NCBI GenBank assembly: GCA_021776775.1
Contig: JAJFFE010000042.1
Span: 1-32,963 of the forward strand
Direction: 5' to 3'
DNA: 32,963 nucleotides
Origin: Planctomycetota bacterium
GTDB lineage: Bacteria; Planctomycetota; UBA8108; UBA1146; JAJFFE01
The notes beneath the pieces were generated by a model. That model saw only the letters and a list, made by a program, of their open reading frames with translations, had not been told where the DNA came from and ran no database searches. The position numbers and the translations under genes were made by a program. Positions 24,432 through 32,722 of the stretch are shown piece by piece (position 1 is the stretch's first letter; each line of letters starts with the position of its first letter).

Positions 24432-26144
24432 TCAGTCACCGACAGTGACGCGCAACAACTCTTCGATGCTCGTCTTGCCTCGCATAAGGTTCAGAATTCC
24501 GACACGGCGAAGCGAGATCATCCCTTGCTCCAACGCGGTCTCTTTGATGTCCATAGCAGAACCACCCCCGATAATGACGCGGCGGAGTTCTTCCGTCAGC
24601 GGCATGGTCTCGAGCAGTGCGAATCGCCCCTTGTAGCCCGCTTGGCAGTACTTGCACCCGACAGCTTCGTAGATCTCCAACGAGTCGAGATCTTCCTCGA
24701 GAAAGCCAAGCCCGAGCAACCGCTCCGCGGGAGGTAAGGGATCCATCAACTTCTTGCAGTCGTTACAGAGCCGACGCGCGAGACGTTGCGCCGCAATGCA
24801 CTGTGTCGCGGAAGACACAAGGAACGGGTCGACTCCCATGTCGATCATTCGAGTAATGGTCGACGGGGCGTCGTTCGTGTGCAGTGTGGAGAAGACCAAG
24901 TGGCCGGTGAGTGCCGCCTTGATCGCAATCTCGATAGTCTCGAGGTCGCGAATCTCACCGATCATGACGGTGTCCGGGTCCTGTCGCAGGATCGATCGAA
25001 GTGCGCCCGCGAAGGTTAGTCCGCGTTTCGGATTGACTGGCACTTGATTGACCCCTTCGAGTTGGTACTCGACTGGGTCTTCTACCGTGACAATGTTCTC
25101 GGTGACCGACAGGACTTCCTTGATCGAGGAATATAGCGTCGTCGACTTACCACTACCGGTCGGGCCCGTGACCAACATCATTCCGTACGGCATGCCGATC
25201 GCCGTCGTAATGTCGTTGAGACATTTCGGTTCGAATCCAAGCGACTCGAGACTGAGTGCCAGGTTCGACGAATCCAAGATTCGCAGAACGACCTTCTCGC
25301 CGTGGACCATGGGAAGCGTCGAAGTACGGAAGTCGATTTGACGACCTTCGACTTTGAGCTGGAACTTGCCGTCCTGCGGCTTGTGTCTCTCCGCGATGTC
25401 GAGTCCACACATGATCTTCACGCGACTGACCAGTGCGTTGTGCATCTTCACCGGCGGCGACATGACTTCTTTCAAGACGCCGTCCATGCGGTAGCGCACA
25501 CGAATCTTCTTCTCGAACGGCTCGATGTGGATGTCCGACGCCTTGTCGCGAATGGCTTGATAGATGATCAAGTTGACCAGTTTGACGACCGGCGAGTCCT
25601 GGCCATCGGCGAGGAAATCGTCTTCTTCGTCGTCTTCGACGACTTCCTGCATATCGAGATCAGGATCGCCCATGCCGTCGATGAGGTCTTGGACCTTACG
25701 CTTCGAAGCGTTGTACTTCTCGGGAATGGACAGCGCGATCGTGAAATCGGTGCTCAGAACCGGGCGGACCGTACACGACGTGACCATTGCGATGTCGTCG
25801 AGCTTGACGATATCGAAAGGGTCAGAGACCGCGATCGACAGGATCTTTCCGATCTTGGCGACCGGAATGATCCCGTAGTACTTGGCCAAGTTCTCCGGGA
25901 GGATGTCCAACAAATCGTCGGTCATCTCGACACGGTCGAGGCTGATGGGCGTGAGGCCGGTTTCCTTCGCCATCGCGGCGAGGAACTCGGATTCGTCCAA
26001 CTCCCCCGACTCCAACAGCACCTGAGTCAGGCTGCTGTTCTCGTTATCTCCCAACGCTTCCTGGATGCGTTCCTCGGGAACGAGCCCATGGCGCGTGAGA
26101 ACCTGCCGGATCTTCTTGTTGATCTTCGTCGAAGGTGCGTTCAT
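24432..26144 (-). CDS. pilB: Type IV pilus extension ATPase PilB (GspE/MshE-like)
   Basis: 570 aa, ATG 26144, three bases after the pilT stop (TAAGGCATG, where AGG may also serve as a weak ribosome site). The N-terminal domain (about 10-145) resembles the MshEN/GspE N-terminal fold, followed by an acidic linker (about 165-180). The ATPase core carries Walker A GPTGSGKS (327-334), an Asp box around VTVEDPVEY (352-360), Walker B DTVMIGEIRD (391-400) and a His box TGHLVFSTLHT. Four cysteines (460, 463, 497, 500) form the zinc site typical of PilB/GspE extension ATPases and absent from PilT. The residues are intact, so it should power pilus assembly with the PilC encoded next. A secretion-ATPase role cannot be excluded by sequence alone, but the adjacent PilT argues for a pilus. 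Confidence 0.94.
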   Translation of the reverse strand: MNAPSTKINKKIRQVLTRHGLVPEERIQEALGDNENSSLTQVLLESGELDESEFLAAMAKETGLTPISLDRVEMTDDLLDILPENLAKYYGIIPVAKIGKILSIAVSDPFDIVKLDDIAMVTSCTVRPVLSTDFTIALSIPEKYNASKRKVQDLIDGMGDPDLDMQEVVEDDEEDDFLADGQDSPVVKLVNLIIYQAIRDKASDIHIEPFEKKIRVRYRMDGVLKEVMSPPVKMHNALVSRVKIMCGLDIAERHKPQDGKFQLKVEGRQIDFRTSTLPMVHGEKVVLRILDSSNLALSLESLGFEPKCLNDITTAIGMPYGMMLVTGPTGSGKSTTLYSSIKEVLSVTENIVTVEDPVEYQLEGVNQVPVNPKRGLTFAGALRSILRQDPDTVMIGEIRDLETIEIAIKAALTGHLVFSTLHTNDAPSTITRMIDMGVDPFLVSSATQCIAAQRLARRLCNDCKKLMDPLPPAERLLGLGFLEEDLDSLEIYEAVGCKYCQAGYKGRFALLETMPLTEELRRVIIGGGSAMDIKETALEQGMISLRRVGILNLMRGKTSIEELLRVTVGD

Positions 26145-26147
26145 GCC

Positions 26148-27215
26148 TTAGCTCTGACGTTGGAAGAGACGCTTCAGGTCCTCAGGATCGGGAGACCTAG
26201 ACATCGCTTCTTCAAAGGAGATCTTGCGGGTTCGATAAAGGTCAGAGAGTGCTTGGTTCATGGTCACCATGCCCATGCGACCACCGGTCTGCATGACGCT
26301 CGTGATTTGGTGAACCTTGTCGTCGCGGATCAGTGCACGAACGGCGGACGTCGCCAGGAGAATCTCCGACGCGAGAACGCGGCCTCGTCCTTCAGCCCTA
26401 TGAACGAGCTGCTGCGAGAACACCGCCTCGAGGCAGAACGACAACTGGGTCCGAACCTGTGACTGTTGATGGGCCGGGAAGACATCGACGATACGGTTGA
26501 TGGTCTGCACGGCGTCCGAAGTGTGGAGAGTCGCGAACGTCAGGTGCCCGGTTTCGGCAACTGTCAACGCGGTCGAGATGCTGTCGAGATCGCGGAGCTC
26601 ACCGATCATGATGACGTCAGGATCTTGGCGAAGAACGCGGCGAAGTGCTTCTTGGTAGCCCTTGGTGTCAGAACCGACCTCGCGCTGATTGACCAAGCAG
26701 CTCTTGTTTCGGTGTACGAACTCGAGCGGATCTTCGATCGTGACGATGTGATCGTTTCGCTTGCGATTGATGAAGTCCACCATTGAAGCGAGCGTTGTCG
26801 ACTTCCCGCTACCGGTCGCGCCCGTCACCAGAACGAGCCCCTTCGGGCGCATGCACAGCTCTTCGAGTACCTGCGTCGGGAGGCCCAACTCGTTCATGTC
26901 GAGAACTTCGTTGGGGATCACGCGAAACACGGCACCGACAGAACCACGTTGGAAGAAGACATTCGTTCGGAAACGGCCGAGCCCGGAGATGCCGAACGCC
27001 ATGTCCAACTCGTACTCTCGCTCGAAGCTGAGGATCTGCTCGTTGTCGAGAATCGAATAGACGATCTTGCGAGTCATTTCGGAGTCGAGGATCTCGTTAC
27101 CCGTGGCAGCGAGCCGGCCGTTGACGCGAATCATAGGAGGGGCGCCCGCGGAAAGATGCAAATCGGAACCGTTACGTTCCACGAGCTGTTGCACCAAGTC
27201 TTCTATAGTAATCAC
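26148..27215 (-). CDS. pilT: Type IV pilus retraction ATPase PilT
   Basis: 355 aa from GTG 27215, with AGGAG seven bases upstream. The N-terminal PAS-like domain (about 1-100) and RecA-like ATPase core are complete: Walker A GATGSGKS (132-139), Asp box IVTIEDPLEF, Walker B DVIMIGELRD (200-209) and His box TGHLTFATLHT. The retraction-associated motif usually seen as AIRNLIRE appears as AVRALIRD (291-298). There are no zinc cysteines, which separates it from PilB. PilT depolymerises pili and drives twitching or DNA uptake. It is the first gene of the operon-like run that ends with ycaQ; the terminator hairpin of the EF-G gene lies between, so a promoter must lie in the 27216-27500 spacer. Confidence 0.94.
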   Translation of the reverse strand: MITIEDLVQQLVERNGSDLHLSAGAPPMIRVNGRLAATGNEILDSEMTRKIVYSILDNEQILSFEREYELDMAFGISGLGRFRTNVFFQRGSVGAVFRVIPNEVLDMNELGLPTQVLEELCMRPKGLVLVTGATGSGKSTTLASMVDFINRKRNDHIVTIEDPLEFVHRNKSCLVNQREVGSDTKGYQEALRRVLRQDPDVIMIGELRDLDSISTALTVAETGHLTFATLHTSDAVQTINRIVDVFPAHQQSQVRTQLSFCLEAVFSQQLVHRAEGRGRVLASEILLATSAVRALIRDDKVHQITSVMQTGGRMGMVTMNQALSDLYRTRKISFEEAMSRSPDPEDLKRLFQRQS

Positions 27216-27501
27216 AGACCGGCTCCTTTGGCCGAGGGCTTGAAGAGACCGCCAAACGGTGGGTCGCTCTGTTCAAAGAGTAGCATCGGGGACACGGGTC
27301 CGGCCAACGAGGCAACTAGCGGCAGGCCATCACGATCGGGAACGGTGAACGCAGAACGGGCCGTTACCGGCCGTTCCCGCTCTATGTCCGCGATCGCAGC
27401 CGACTAAAGGAGTTATCTGGAACTTGGCGAAACAGTAGGGAGTCGCTCCAACTCGAGAGTGCAGGCAAGATGGGACTCGTGCGCGTCCCCTCCCGATGAA
27501 G
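27216..27501 (-). promoter_or_regulatory. Upstream region of the pil/glycan operon
   Basis: This spacer between the EF-G terminator hairpin and pilT must carry the promoter of the ten-gene run if it is a single unit. I see no strong -35/-10 pair on the minus strand and no TGGCAC-N5-TTGC sigma-54 element. An imperfect inverted repeat, GAACGGGCCG / CGGCCGTTC, lies near 27355-27377 and could be a binding site or RNA hairpin. No credible gene is present. Confidence 0.35.
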
Positions 27502-27542
27502 AGCGGCCCCGTTCGCTCCTGGGAGGAGCAAACGGGGCCGCT
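27502..27542 (-). terminator. Strong hairpin after the EF-G-like gene
   Basis: Arms 27502-27520 and 27524-27542 pair over 19 positions around a 3-base loop, 24 bases past the EF-G stop. The single mismatch is a G-U wobble in the minus-strand transcript but an A-C mismatch in the plus-strand transcript, which supports a role on the minus strand. A clear U-tract is missing, so termination may be weak or factor-assisted. Confidence 0.7.
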
Positions 27543-27566
27543 AGTTCTTCTCTGTGGTCGGGCAGT

Positions 27567-29585
27567 TCAGGAAGCCGCTTCGGCGACCTTGGACGCCTCG
27601 ATCTCTCTCAAGATTTGCGCCTGCTGAGCGGCGGGAACGATGTCGTAGTGAGAGAACTCCAACGAGTACGCCCCTTCACCGCCAGTGATCGAGCGTAGGT
27701 CGATCGAGTACCGCTTCACTTCTGACTCCGGAACGACCGCCTTGATGATCTGATCCTCGCCATCTGCGTCCATGCCTGAGATGTGCGCTCGTCGACTGTT
27801 GAGATCACTCATGATGTCCCCGAGAAACTGACTCGGAACGTGGATCTCGATTTCGAGAATGGGCTCGAGCAAACACGGCTTCGCCGCCATGAACGCCTTC
27901 TTGAATGCCTCGCGACCCGCGGTCTTGAACGCAGCTTCGGAAGAGTCGACCGGGTGGAACGAGCCGTCGTAGCAGGTGACTTTGACGTCGAGAATCGGGC
28001 AGCCCGCCAGAATGCCGGTATCCATCGTCTCGCGAATGCCCTTCTCGATGGCGGGCAAGAACTGGCCCGGGATCACGCCACCGACAATAGCGTTGACGAA
28101 TTCGAGCCCGCTGCCCTTCTCGCCTTTCTCCATCTTGAGGTACACCTCGCCGAATTGACCGCGGCCTCCACTCTGCTTCTTGTGCTTGTGGTGGGATTCG
28201 GAGCTTCCGTTGATCGACTCGAGGTAGGCGGTCTTCGGAACATGGGTTTCAACTTCAACGTCGAGTCGCGACAGCATGATGTCGAGGTGAAGCTGAGACC
28301 GACCGCTGATCACAAGCTCGTGAGTTTGCGCGATACGCTCGGCCGAAAACGCAGAGTCACTCTCTGCCAGTTTGTTCAACGCCTCGGTCAGCTTGGTCTC
28401 GTCGTTTCGATTCTTCGCTTCGACGGCCATCTTGACCATCGATCGTGGGCGAGGCAGCGCCGCGAACCGCTTGTGCTGCGCCGCATCACCAACACTCTCT
28501 CCGATCGCAAAGCTCTCGACTTTCGGGACGGCGATGATCTCGCCAGGTCCGGAGCTATCAATCGTCGACTGCTCCTTTCCTTGCATGCGCAACAGGTTCG
28601 TCAATCGGTCCTTGCTCCCTTTGGAGAGATTGATCACATTCATGTTGGGAGTTGCCGTCCCCGAGTGGATCCTCAAGTAGGACAGCTTGCCTACGAACGG
28701 ATCGAGGACCACCTTGAACACCCGTGCGAAGAACGGATCGTCAGCGGAACCGTTGGCACCTTCGTCGACCGGTTCGCCTTCGAGCGATTCGAGGGGGAGC
28801 TGATGAGGAGCGTCCGATTGGGGTAGGAGGGCCCACAACGCTTCGACGAGTTCGTCGACACCGATCCCTTTTGTGGTCGATACAGGGAAGATCGGCACGA
28901 TCGTGCCTGAGAGTAGCGCACGGACGAAGACCGCGTCGACTTCCTCGGACTTGATTTCTTCGTCTGCCAGGTACCGCTCCATCAGATCTTCGTCGGCCTC
29001 GACGACCGACTCGGTAATCTGACTATTGATCGACTTCGCTTCGGCGGAACTCGATTCGGTGAGGTGATAGGTACTCTCGACCGAGGCGACGTCGCCTCCG
29101 GAAGCGTTGGGCAGAAACATGGGGACGCACTGATTGCCGAACGTGTCCTGGATCTCCGATACGCGAGCTGCGAAATCTGCGTTGTCGACGTCGAGACGCG
29201 TCACCACGATCATCCGCGCGACGTGAAGCTTGTTGGCTTCTTCCCAAACGCGCTTCGTGTTGACCCGGATACCTTGCGCGGCGTCGACCGCGACAAGGGC
29301 TGTCTCGACAGCGGAGAGTGCGTCGACCGCGGCCGAAAGAAAGTCGGGGTATCCCGGAGTATCGATCAGCTGAAGCCGCTTGCCGCCATGCTCAATGGAC
29401 CCCAACGAAGATTCGATCGTGAAGTGGCGATCTTTCTCTGGCGCGGAAGAGTCGAGAATTGAAGTTCCGTCATCGACCTTACCCGCGCGCGGAATCGATT
29501 TTCCCCGAAATAGAATTTCCTCGACCAAGGTCGTCTTGCCACACGTTCCATGGCCGACGACGGCGACGTTCTGAACTTTCGACAT
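27567..29585 (-). CDS. Elongation factor G paralogue (FusA2-like translational GTPase)
   Basis: 672 aa. ATG 29585 is preceded by GAGGT six bases upstream and opens directly on the G domain. G1 is GHGTCGKT (11-18), the switch-I region reads EKDRHFTIES instead of the usual DxERGITI, G3 is DTPGYPDF (75-82), and G4 is TRLD (129-132) instead of NKxD. FusA2-type proteins commonly have a threonine at the first G4 position, so this is a diverged paralogue rather than the main EF-G. Domains II to V are complete, including SGGRGQFGEVYLK and GEGAYSLEFSHYD near the C-terminus. No ribosomal protein or tuf genes are nearby, again arguing against the housekeeping copy. Its cellular role (alternative translocation, ribosome stress or recycling) cannot be decided from the sequence. 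It has its own hairpin terminator. Confidence 0.88.
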   Translation of the reverse strand: MSKVQNVAVVGHGTCGKTTLVEEILFRGKSIPRAGKVDDGTSILDSSAPEKDRHFTIESSLGSIEHGGKRLQLIDTPGYPDFLSAAVDALSAVETALVAVDAAQGIRVNTKRVWEEANKLHVARMIVVTRLDVDNADFAARVSEIQDTFGNQCVPMFLPNASGGDVASVESTYHLTESSSAEAKSINSQITESVVEADEDLMERYLADEEIKSEEVDAVFVRALLSGTIVPIFPVSTTKGIGVDELVEALWALLPQSDAPHQLPLESLEGEPVDEGANGSADDPFFARVFKVVLDPFVGKLSYLRIHSGTATPNMNVINLSKGSKDRLTNLLRMQGKEQSTIDSSGPGEIIAVPKVESFAIGESVGDAAQHKRFAALPRPRSMVKMAVEAKNRNDETKLTEALNKLAESDSAFSAERIAQTHELVISGRSQLHLDIMLSRLDVEVETHVPKTAYLESINGSSESHHKHKKQSGGRGQFGEVYLKMEKGEKGSGLEFVNAIVGGVIPGQFLPAIEKGIRETMDTGILAGCPILDVKVTCYDGSFHPVDSSEAAFKTAGREAFKKAFMAAKPCLLEPILEIEIHVPSQFLGDIMSDLNSRRAHISGMDADGEDQIIKAVVPESEVKRYSIDLRSITGGEGAYSLEFSHYDIVPAAQQAQILREIEASKVAEAAS

Positions 29586-30182
29586 CGATACCTCATCCCA
29601 TGAACCCAAGCCCCGAAGGACGTTGTCGAGCCGAAGCACGATCGACTCGGCGAGCCTCGGCCTCGAACACGAAACGGCGGGCTAGGCACAACGAGAGATA
29701 TCGGCAAACGTTCGACGAATGGAGCCCCGAAGAGGCGCCGTCGGGCCGAGGACGTGAACCCACGCAAGCCAGGCTCACGAAGTCGAGCTGGGCGGCCGCC
29801 CACCGCTACGTTCGACGGGAGACGACAAATGCCGACTCGCCGCCGATCGACATCGGGGCGTTTTCTCAACTCAAAAGCACTGCCGATATTACGAGGCGTA
29901 CGCGACCGTTTCAAGACTCGACGTGCGATCCCTCGGACAGGATTGCGCGGGGTCGCGCGGGCCGGACGAGTTGGTGACCCACACGGAGAGCTGAGCCCGT
30001 CGTCGCCCGCCCGAAGGGGTTGAGGGCGACAAGTTCTCAGCGGATCGTGCCTCACCCGCTTGTTGTGTCTCGAGAGTGAGGGCTCATGGCTGACGGAGCG
30101 AGATGGCTTAGTCAGCTCTCGCCGCGGGGTTCGCGAAGCGCACCGGGAACCGCTGCGCTTCTACTGCTACGAAATCAACGAC
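29586..30182. other. 597-bp spacer between the OmpA-like and EF-G-like genes
   Basis: I see no credible protein gene here: frames on both strands are Arg/Pro/Ser-rich and match no family I know. No tRNA cloverleaf, RNase P, tmRNA or SRP signature was found. A hairpin at 30002-30030 is listed separately. The remainder presumably holds the EF-G promoter; no clear -35/-10 pair stands out. Confidence 0.4.
30002..30030 (-). terminator. Hairpin downstream of the OmpA-like gene (possible terminator)
   Basis: GTCGCCC (30002-30008) pairs with GGGCGAC (30024-30030), and inside the loop CCC and GGG can extend the structure. It lies about 150 bases past the OmpA-like stop on the minus strand. There is no U-tract, so a terminator role is tentative. 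Confidence 0.35.
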
Positions 30183-30923
30183 TCACTGGGTGACGAAGAT
30201 TTCGACCCGACGGTTTGCCGCTCGACCGTCCTTGCTGTTGTTGTCCGCCACCGGACGTTGGTCGGCGAAACCCGTCGCGCAGATGCGATCGCTCGACACC
30301 GCCCCACCGGAAATCAACTGACGCAGAACGGAACAGGCGCGGGCTGTGGACAACTCCCAGTTGGATGCGAACGGGCTCTTCTTGATCGGCTGGGAATCGG
30401 TATGGCCGACGACTCGAATGAAGCCGGTCGGATATCGCGCGGCAACGATGCCGCTGACCTGGCGCAGAGTCGACTCGCCGTCCTTGCTCACCTTCGCTTT
30501 GCCCGCTGCAAACAGAATCGAGTTGTCGACGGTCAGTCGAATCTCACCCGATTTATCGCGGATCGCAGAAACGCCGGGGACGTTGTCGAGCATGGCAACG
30601 CCTTCGTCGTCAGCCTCGTCTTCCTCCGGGTCCGCGGCCCGGAAGCTGGCCCCTTGCAGGCGAATCCGTTGATTCGCCGTGGCCAACTCACCTTGCAGCC
30701 GTGTTATCTCGCTGCCGAAGGTCTGCTGTTCACCTTCACACGCAGCGAGCGCGCTCTCCAAACGGTTCTTGGTCTGCGACAGCTCTAGGTTCTCCTGCTC
30801 GAGTCGGTGGATTCGATCTCGGGTAGAAAAGACGGAACAACCCGACAGAAGACCGAGGAGCCCACAAAGGGCCAAGCTCGTCAGCGTCCGAGCGACGTAA
30901 GATCGCGGGTTCTGCTTCGACAT
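30183..30923 (-). CDS. OmpA-family peptidoglycan-binding lipoprotein
   Basis: 246 aa from ATG 30923; a GTG nine codons upstream is possible, but the AAGGAAGG ribosome-like site lies between the two. The N-terminus is a lipoprotein signal peptide (LALCGLLGLLSGC) with lipidation at Cys29. Residues about 35-95 form a heptad-rich coiled coil (IHRLEQENLELSQTKNRLES). An acidic linker leads to an OmpA C-terminal domain (about 130-246) with LFAAGKAKV, GHTDSQPI (173-180) and NRRVEIF, which contain the conserved Asp and Arg that hold diaminopimelate. The protein probably tethers the outer membrane to the cell wall. The coiled coil before an OmpA domain also occurs in MotB-like and pilus/gliding-associated proteins, and the gene follows the prepilin peptidase gene, so a role in the pilus envelope complex is possible but unproven. 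Confidence 0.88.
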   Translation of the reverse strand: MSKQNPRSYVARTLTSLALCGLLGLLSGCSVFSTRDRIHRLEQENLELSQTKNRLESALAACEGEQQTFGSEITRLQGELATANQRIRLQGASFRAADPEEDEADDEGVAMLDNVPGVSAIRDKSGEIRLTVDNSILFAAGKAKVSKDGESTLRQVSGIVAARYPTGFIRVVGHTDSQPIKKSPFASNWELSTARACSVLRQLISGGAVSSDRICATGFADQRPVADNNSKDGRAANRRVEIFVTQ

Positions 30924-30947
30924 GGTGTAAGTACCTTCCTTCACTCG

Positions 30948-30959
30948 CACGCCGGCGTG
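30948..30959. promoter_or_regulatory. 12-bp perfect palindrome before the OmpA-like gene
   Basis: CACGCCGGCGTG is a perfect palindrome 25 bases upstream of the ATG, inside the likely 5' leader and just before the AAGGAAGG site. It could be an operator or a small RNA hairpin covering the ribosome-binding region; a chance occurrence is also possible in GC-rich DNA. Confidence 0.25.
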
Positions 30960-31001
30960 TCCCGACGAGACTGCTATTCACGTATGACCCAAACGCTACC
31001 T

Positions 31002-32108
31002 CTACCGCGGAAACAGCGAACGATACCAATCTAAGCCGCGGGCAACCCAATCTCCCCACAGCACGATGATCACCGCCCCACTCGAGAGGAACGGGCCGAA
31101 CGGAATATACGACGAACCGGTAGTCACCTTGATGCCGATTCCGATAATTGACCCCAGAAGACACGCGATGAAGATAGCGATCAATACCAACTGCCATCCC
31201 AGCACCGCGCCGAGCAGGGCCATCAGTTTCACATCACCAAAGCCCATCGCGTCCTTACGAAACATGAGCTTTCCGAATTTGCCGATCGACCAGATCGATC
31301 CAGCCCCGACGCCCATGCCGAAGAGACTCGACACCAACCGCTGAGACGGCGGCGACCCCAGCCAATCCGGCACCGCTGCGGCGCCGACGAGAACCACGGT
31401 GACGAGGGCGCCGACCGCCGCCGCAAGTCGAGTGTCCCACCATGTCCTGCGACTGCCGTCCCACGACGGGCTGAATCGGCGAAATGCGACCATTGCGATC
31501 ACCCCGCCCGCGACCGCGGCAACGCCGAGTCCCCAGGGGACCGCCGACTCCGGTATGGACCCACCCAGGCGCAACCGCGTGAGTCCCGACAGCAGGATTC
31601 CTGGCACCTTGGCATCGACCGGGACTCCCTCGAGCATCCAGGCGCAAAACAGCGCCAACGCACTGCCGGTCACACTCAGCTCGTCAGGAATGATGCGCAG
31701 GTCGATGTCGATAAACGTGATGACGATCAACACCGACAGCGTCACAGCCCAAAACAGATGCAGCATGAGCCAGTCAAAGCCGACCGAGGTGGTGAGCTCG
31801 TCCGATTCGGGAATCGCGCCGATCTCCAAAGCGATCAGCACGAAGACCAACCCCGTCAGCAACTCGATCATCGGATAGCGGATCGATATCGACTCCGAGC
31901 AACCTCGACACCGACCACGTAGCCAGAGCCACGCGATGACTGGGAGGTTGTCGTACCACGCGATCGACTTCTTGCACTTAGGACAGAAAGACGTCTTGGG
32001 TTCGTTGATCGAGAGATCGTCCTGCGGCAGTCGATAGATGCAAACGTTGAGAAAGCTACCGACACATGCGCCGAGTATGCCGGCGCAGACAACCACGAAA
32101 ATCGTCAA
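31002..32108 (-). CDS. pilD: Prepilin peptidase / N-methyltransferase (PilD-like) with large insert
   Basis: 368 aa from a TTG at 32108 chosen for the TTGGAG site five bases upstream and because it opens on the first membrane helix; a GTG at 32135 is the alternative. The methyltransferase-type domain shows GSFLNVCIYRLP and the cysteine pairs CPKC...CRGC (Cys42, 45, 67, 70). The aspartic protease residues are in FIDIDLRIIPDELS (Asp134) and GFGDVKLMALLGA (Asp292). The two are 158 residues apart, against 64 in Pseudomonas PilD (149/213), so about 94 residues, including two extra hydrophobic stretches, are inserted between them. The enzyme cleaves and methylates prepilins at the inner membrane, and is needed by the pil genes at 20000-27215. 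It lies 76 bp after aroK on the same strand. Confidence 0.9.
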   Translation of the reverse strand: MTIFVVVCAGILGACVGSFLNVCIYRLPQDDLSINEPKTSFCPKCKKSIAWYDNLPVIAWLWLRGRCRGCSESISIRYPMIELLTGLVFVLIALEIGAIPESDELTTSVGFDWLMLHLFWAVTLSVLIVITFIDIDLRIIPDELSVTGSALALFCAWMLEGVPVDAKVPGILLSGLTRLRLGGSIPESAVPWGLGVAAVAGGVIAMVAFRRFSPSWDGSRRTWWDTRLAAAVGALVTVVLVGAAAVPDWLGSPPSQRLVSSLFGMGVGAGSIWSIGKFGKLMFRKDAMGFGDVKLMALLGAVLGWQLVLIAIFIACLLGSIIGIGIKVTTGSSYIPFGPFLSSGAVIIVLWGDWVARGLDWYRSLFPR

Positions 32109-32184
32109 ACTGACTCCAACTCGGGCGGGCACCAGAGCGGGCGACTCTGCAGGACAATGACTGCGGGACAGGACAGCGGGCAGG

Positions 32185-32718
32185 TCACCGCTCGCGGGTT
32201 CCCGGCGATTCGATCGACTCCAGCAGTCGTTCGACGATTTCGTCCGGGGAGGTTCGCGAAGTATCGACGCGCAAGGTAGCGAAACTCTCAAAGACCGTAA
32301 AGCGCAGACGCCGAAGCTCAGCGATCTCCTCGATGAGCGGCAACGCCGTCAGCGACGGTCGGGTCGCACGCCCTTCTCGCCGATCGGCGAGAATTCGCTG
32401 CTCGAGGACAGGATCCGGCGCGTCGACGAGGACCACGTGCCAACCGGTGAGGTCCTGCCGGACCTTGTCCTGCATGGCTGCGCCGCCCCCGAGTGAAAGG
32501 ACAACGGCGGGCAACGCCGCTAATTGCGACACTGCCCGCCGTTCCCACGATCGAAAATCGCTCTCGCCTGACTCCCGAAGGATGCGGTCTGGCGACCGTC
32601 CCGCTATCAGCGCGATCTCGGCGTCGGAGTCGCGAAACGGCAGGTCGAGGCGACGAGCCAGAAGCTCTCCCACCGTCGTCTTGCCGCTGCCACGCAACCC
32701 GATGAGCGCGAGACGCAA
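32185..32718 (-). CDS. aroK: Shikimate kinase
   Basis: 177 aa, the usual family length. The start is TTG at 32718, four bases after the stop of the upstream PDZ gene; no ATG fits. Walker A is GLRGSGKT (7-14). The Asp-Ser-Asp pair in FRDSDAEI (Asp30/Asp32) and SGESDFRSWE (Phe55-Arg56..Glu59) bind magnesium and shikimate, LGGGAAM (76-82) contributes to the substrate pocket, and GRATRPSL (116-123) is the lid segment. It phosphorylates shikimate at O3, the fifth step of the chorismate pathway in the cytoplasm. It is sandwiched between envelope and pilus genes, and no other aro genes are in view. Confidence 0.9.
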   Translation of the reverse strand: MRLALIGLRGSGKTTVGELLARRLDLPFRDSDAEIALIAGRSPDRILRESGESDFRSWERRAVSQLAALPAVVLSLGGGAAMQDKVRQDLTGWHVVLVDAPDPVLEQRILADRREGRATRPSLTALPLIEEIAELRRLRFTVFESFATLRVDTSRTSPDEIVERLLESIESPGTRER

Positions 32719-32722
32719 GACC

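Noticed and set aside
27216..27501. Sigma-54 promoter (TGGCAC-N5-TTGC) in front of pilT or the GT genes
   Set aside because: I looked for this pattern on both strands around the pil and GT starts and by eye elsewhere and found TGGCAC only without a correctly spaced TTGC. A weight-matrix scan would be decisive.
29366..30055. 229-aa minus-strand frame through the EF-G upstream region
   Set aside because: Very rich in Arg, Pro and Ser, overlaps the EF-G gene in another frame, and has no recognisable domain; typical of chance frames in GC-rich DNA.
29586..30182. Structured RNA gene (tRNA, tmRNA, RNase P or 6S RNA) in the largest intergenic gap
   Set aside because: No T-loop GTTCGAAT-type signature with flanking stem, no CCA-ready acceptor and no conserved RNase P or tmRNA core was seen; a covariance-model search would settle it.
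30060..30788. 242-aa open frame on the plus strand
   Set aside because: It lies antisense to the OmpA-like lipoprotein gene, which has strong motif support; the plus-strand product matches no family.
32109..32291. 61-codon N-terminal extension of the prepilin peptidase
   Set aside because: It overlaps the 3' end of aroK, has no ribosome site and precedes the first membrane helix where family members start.
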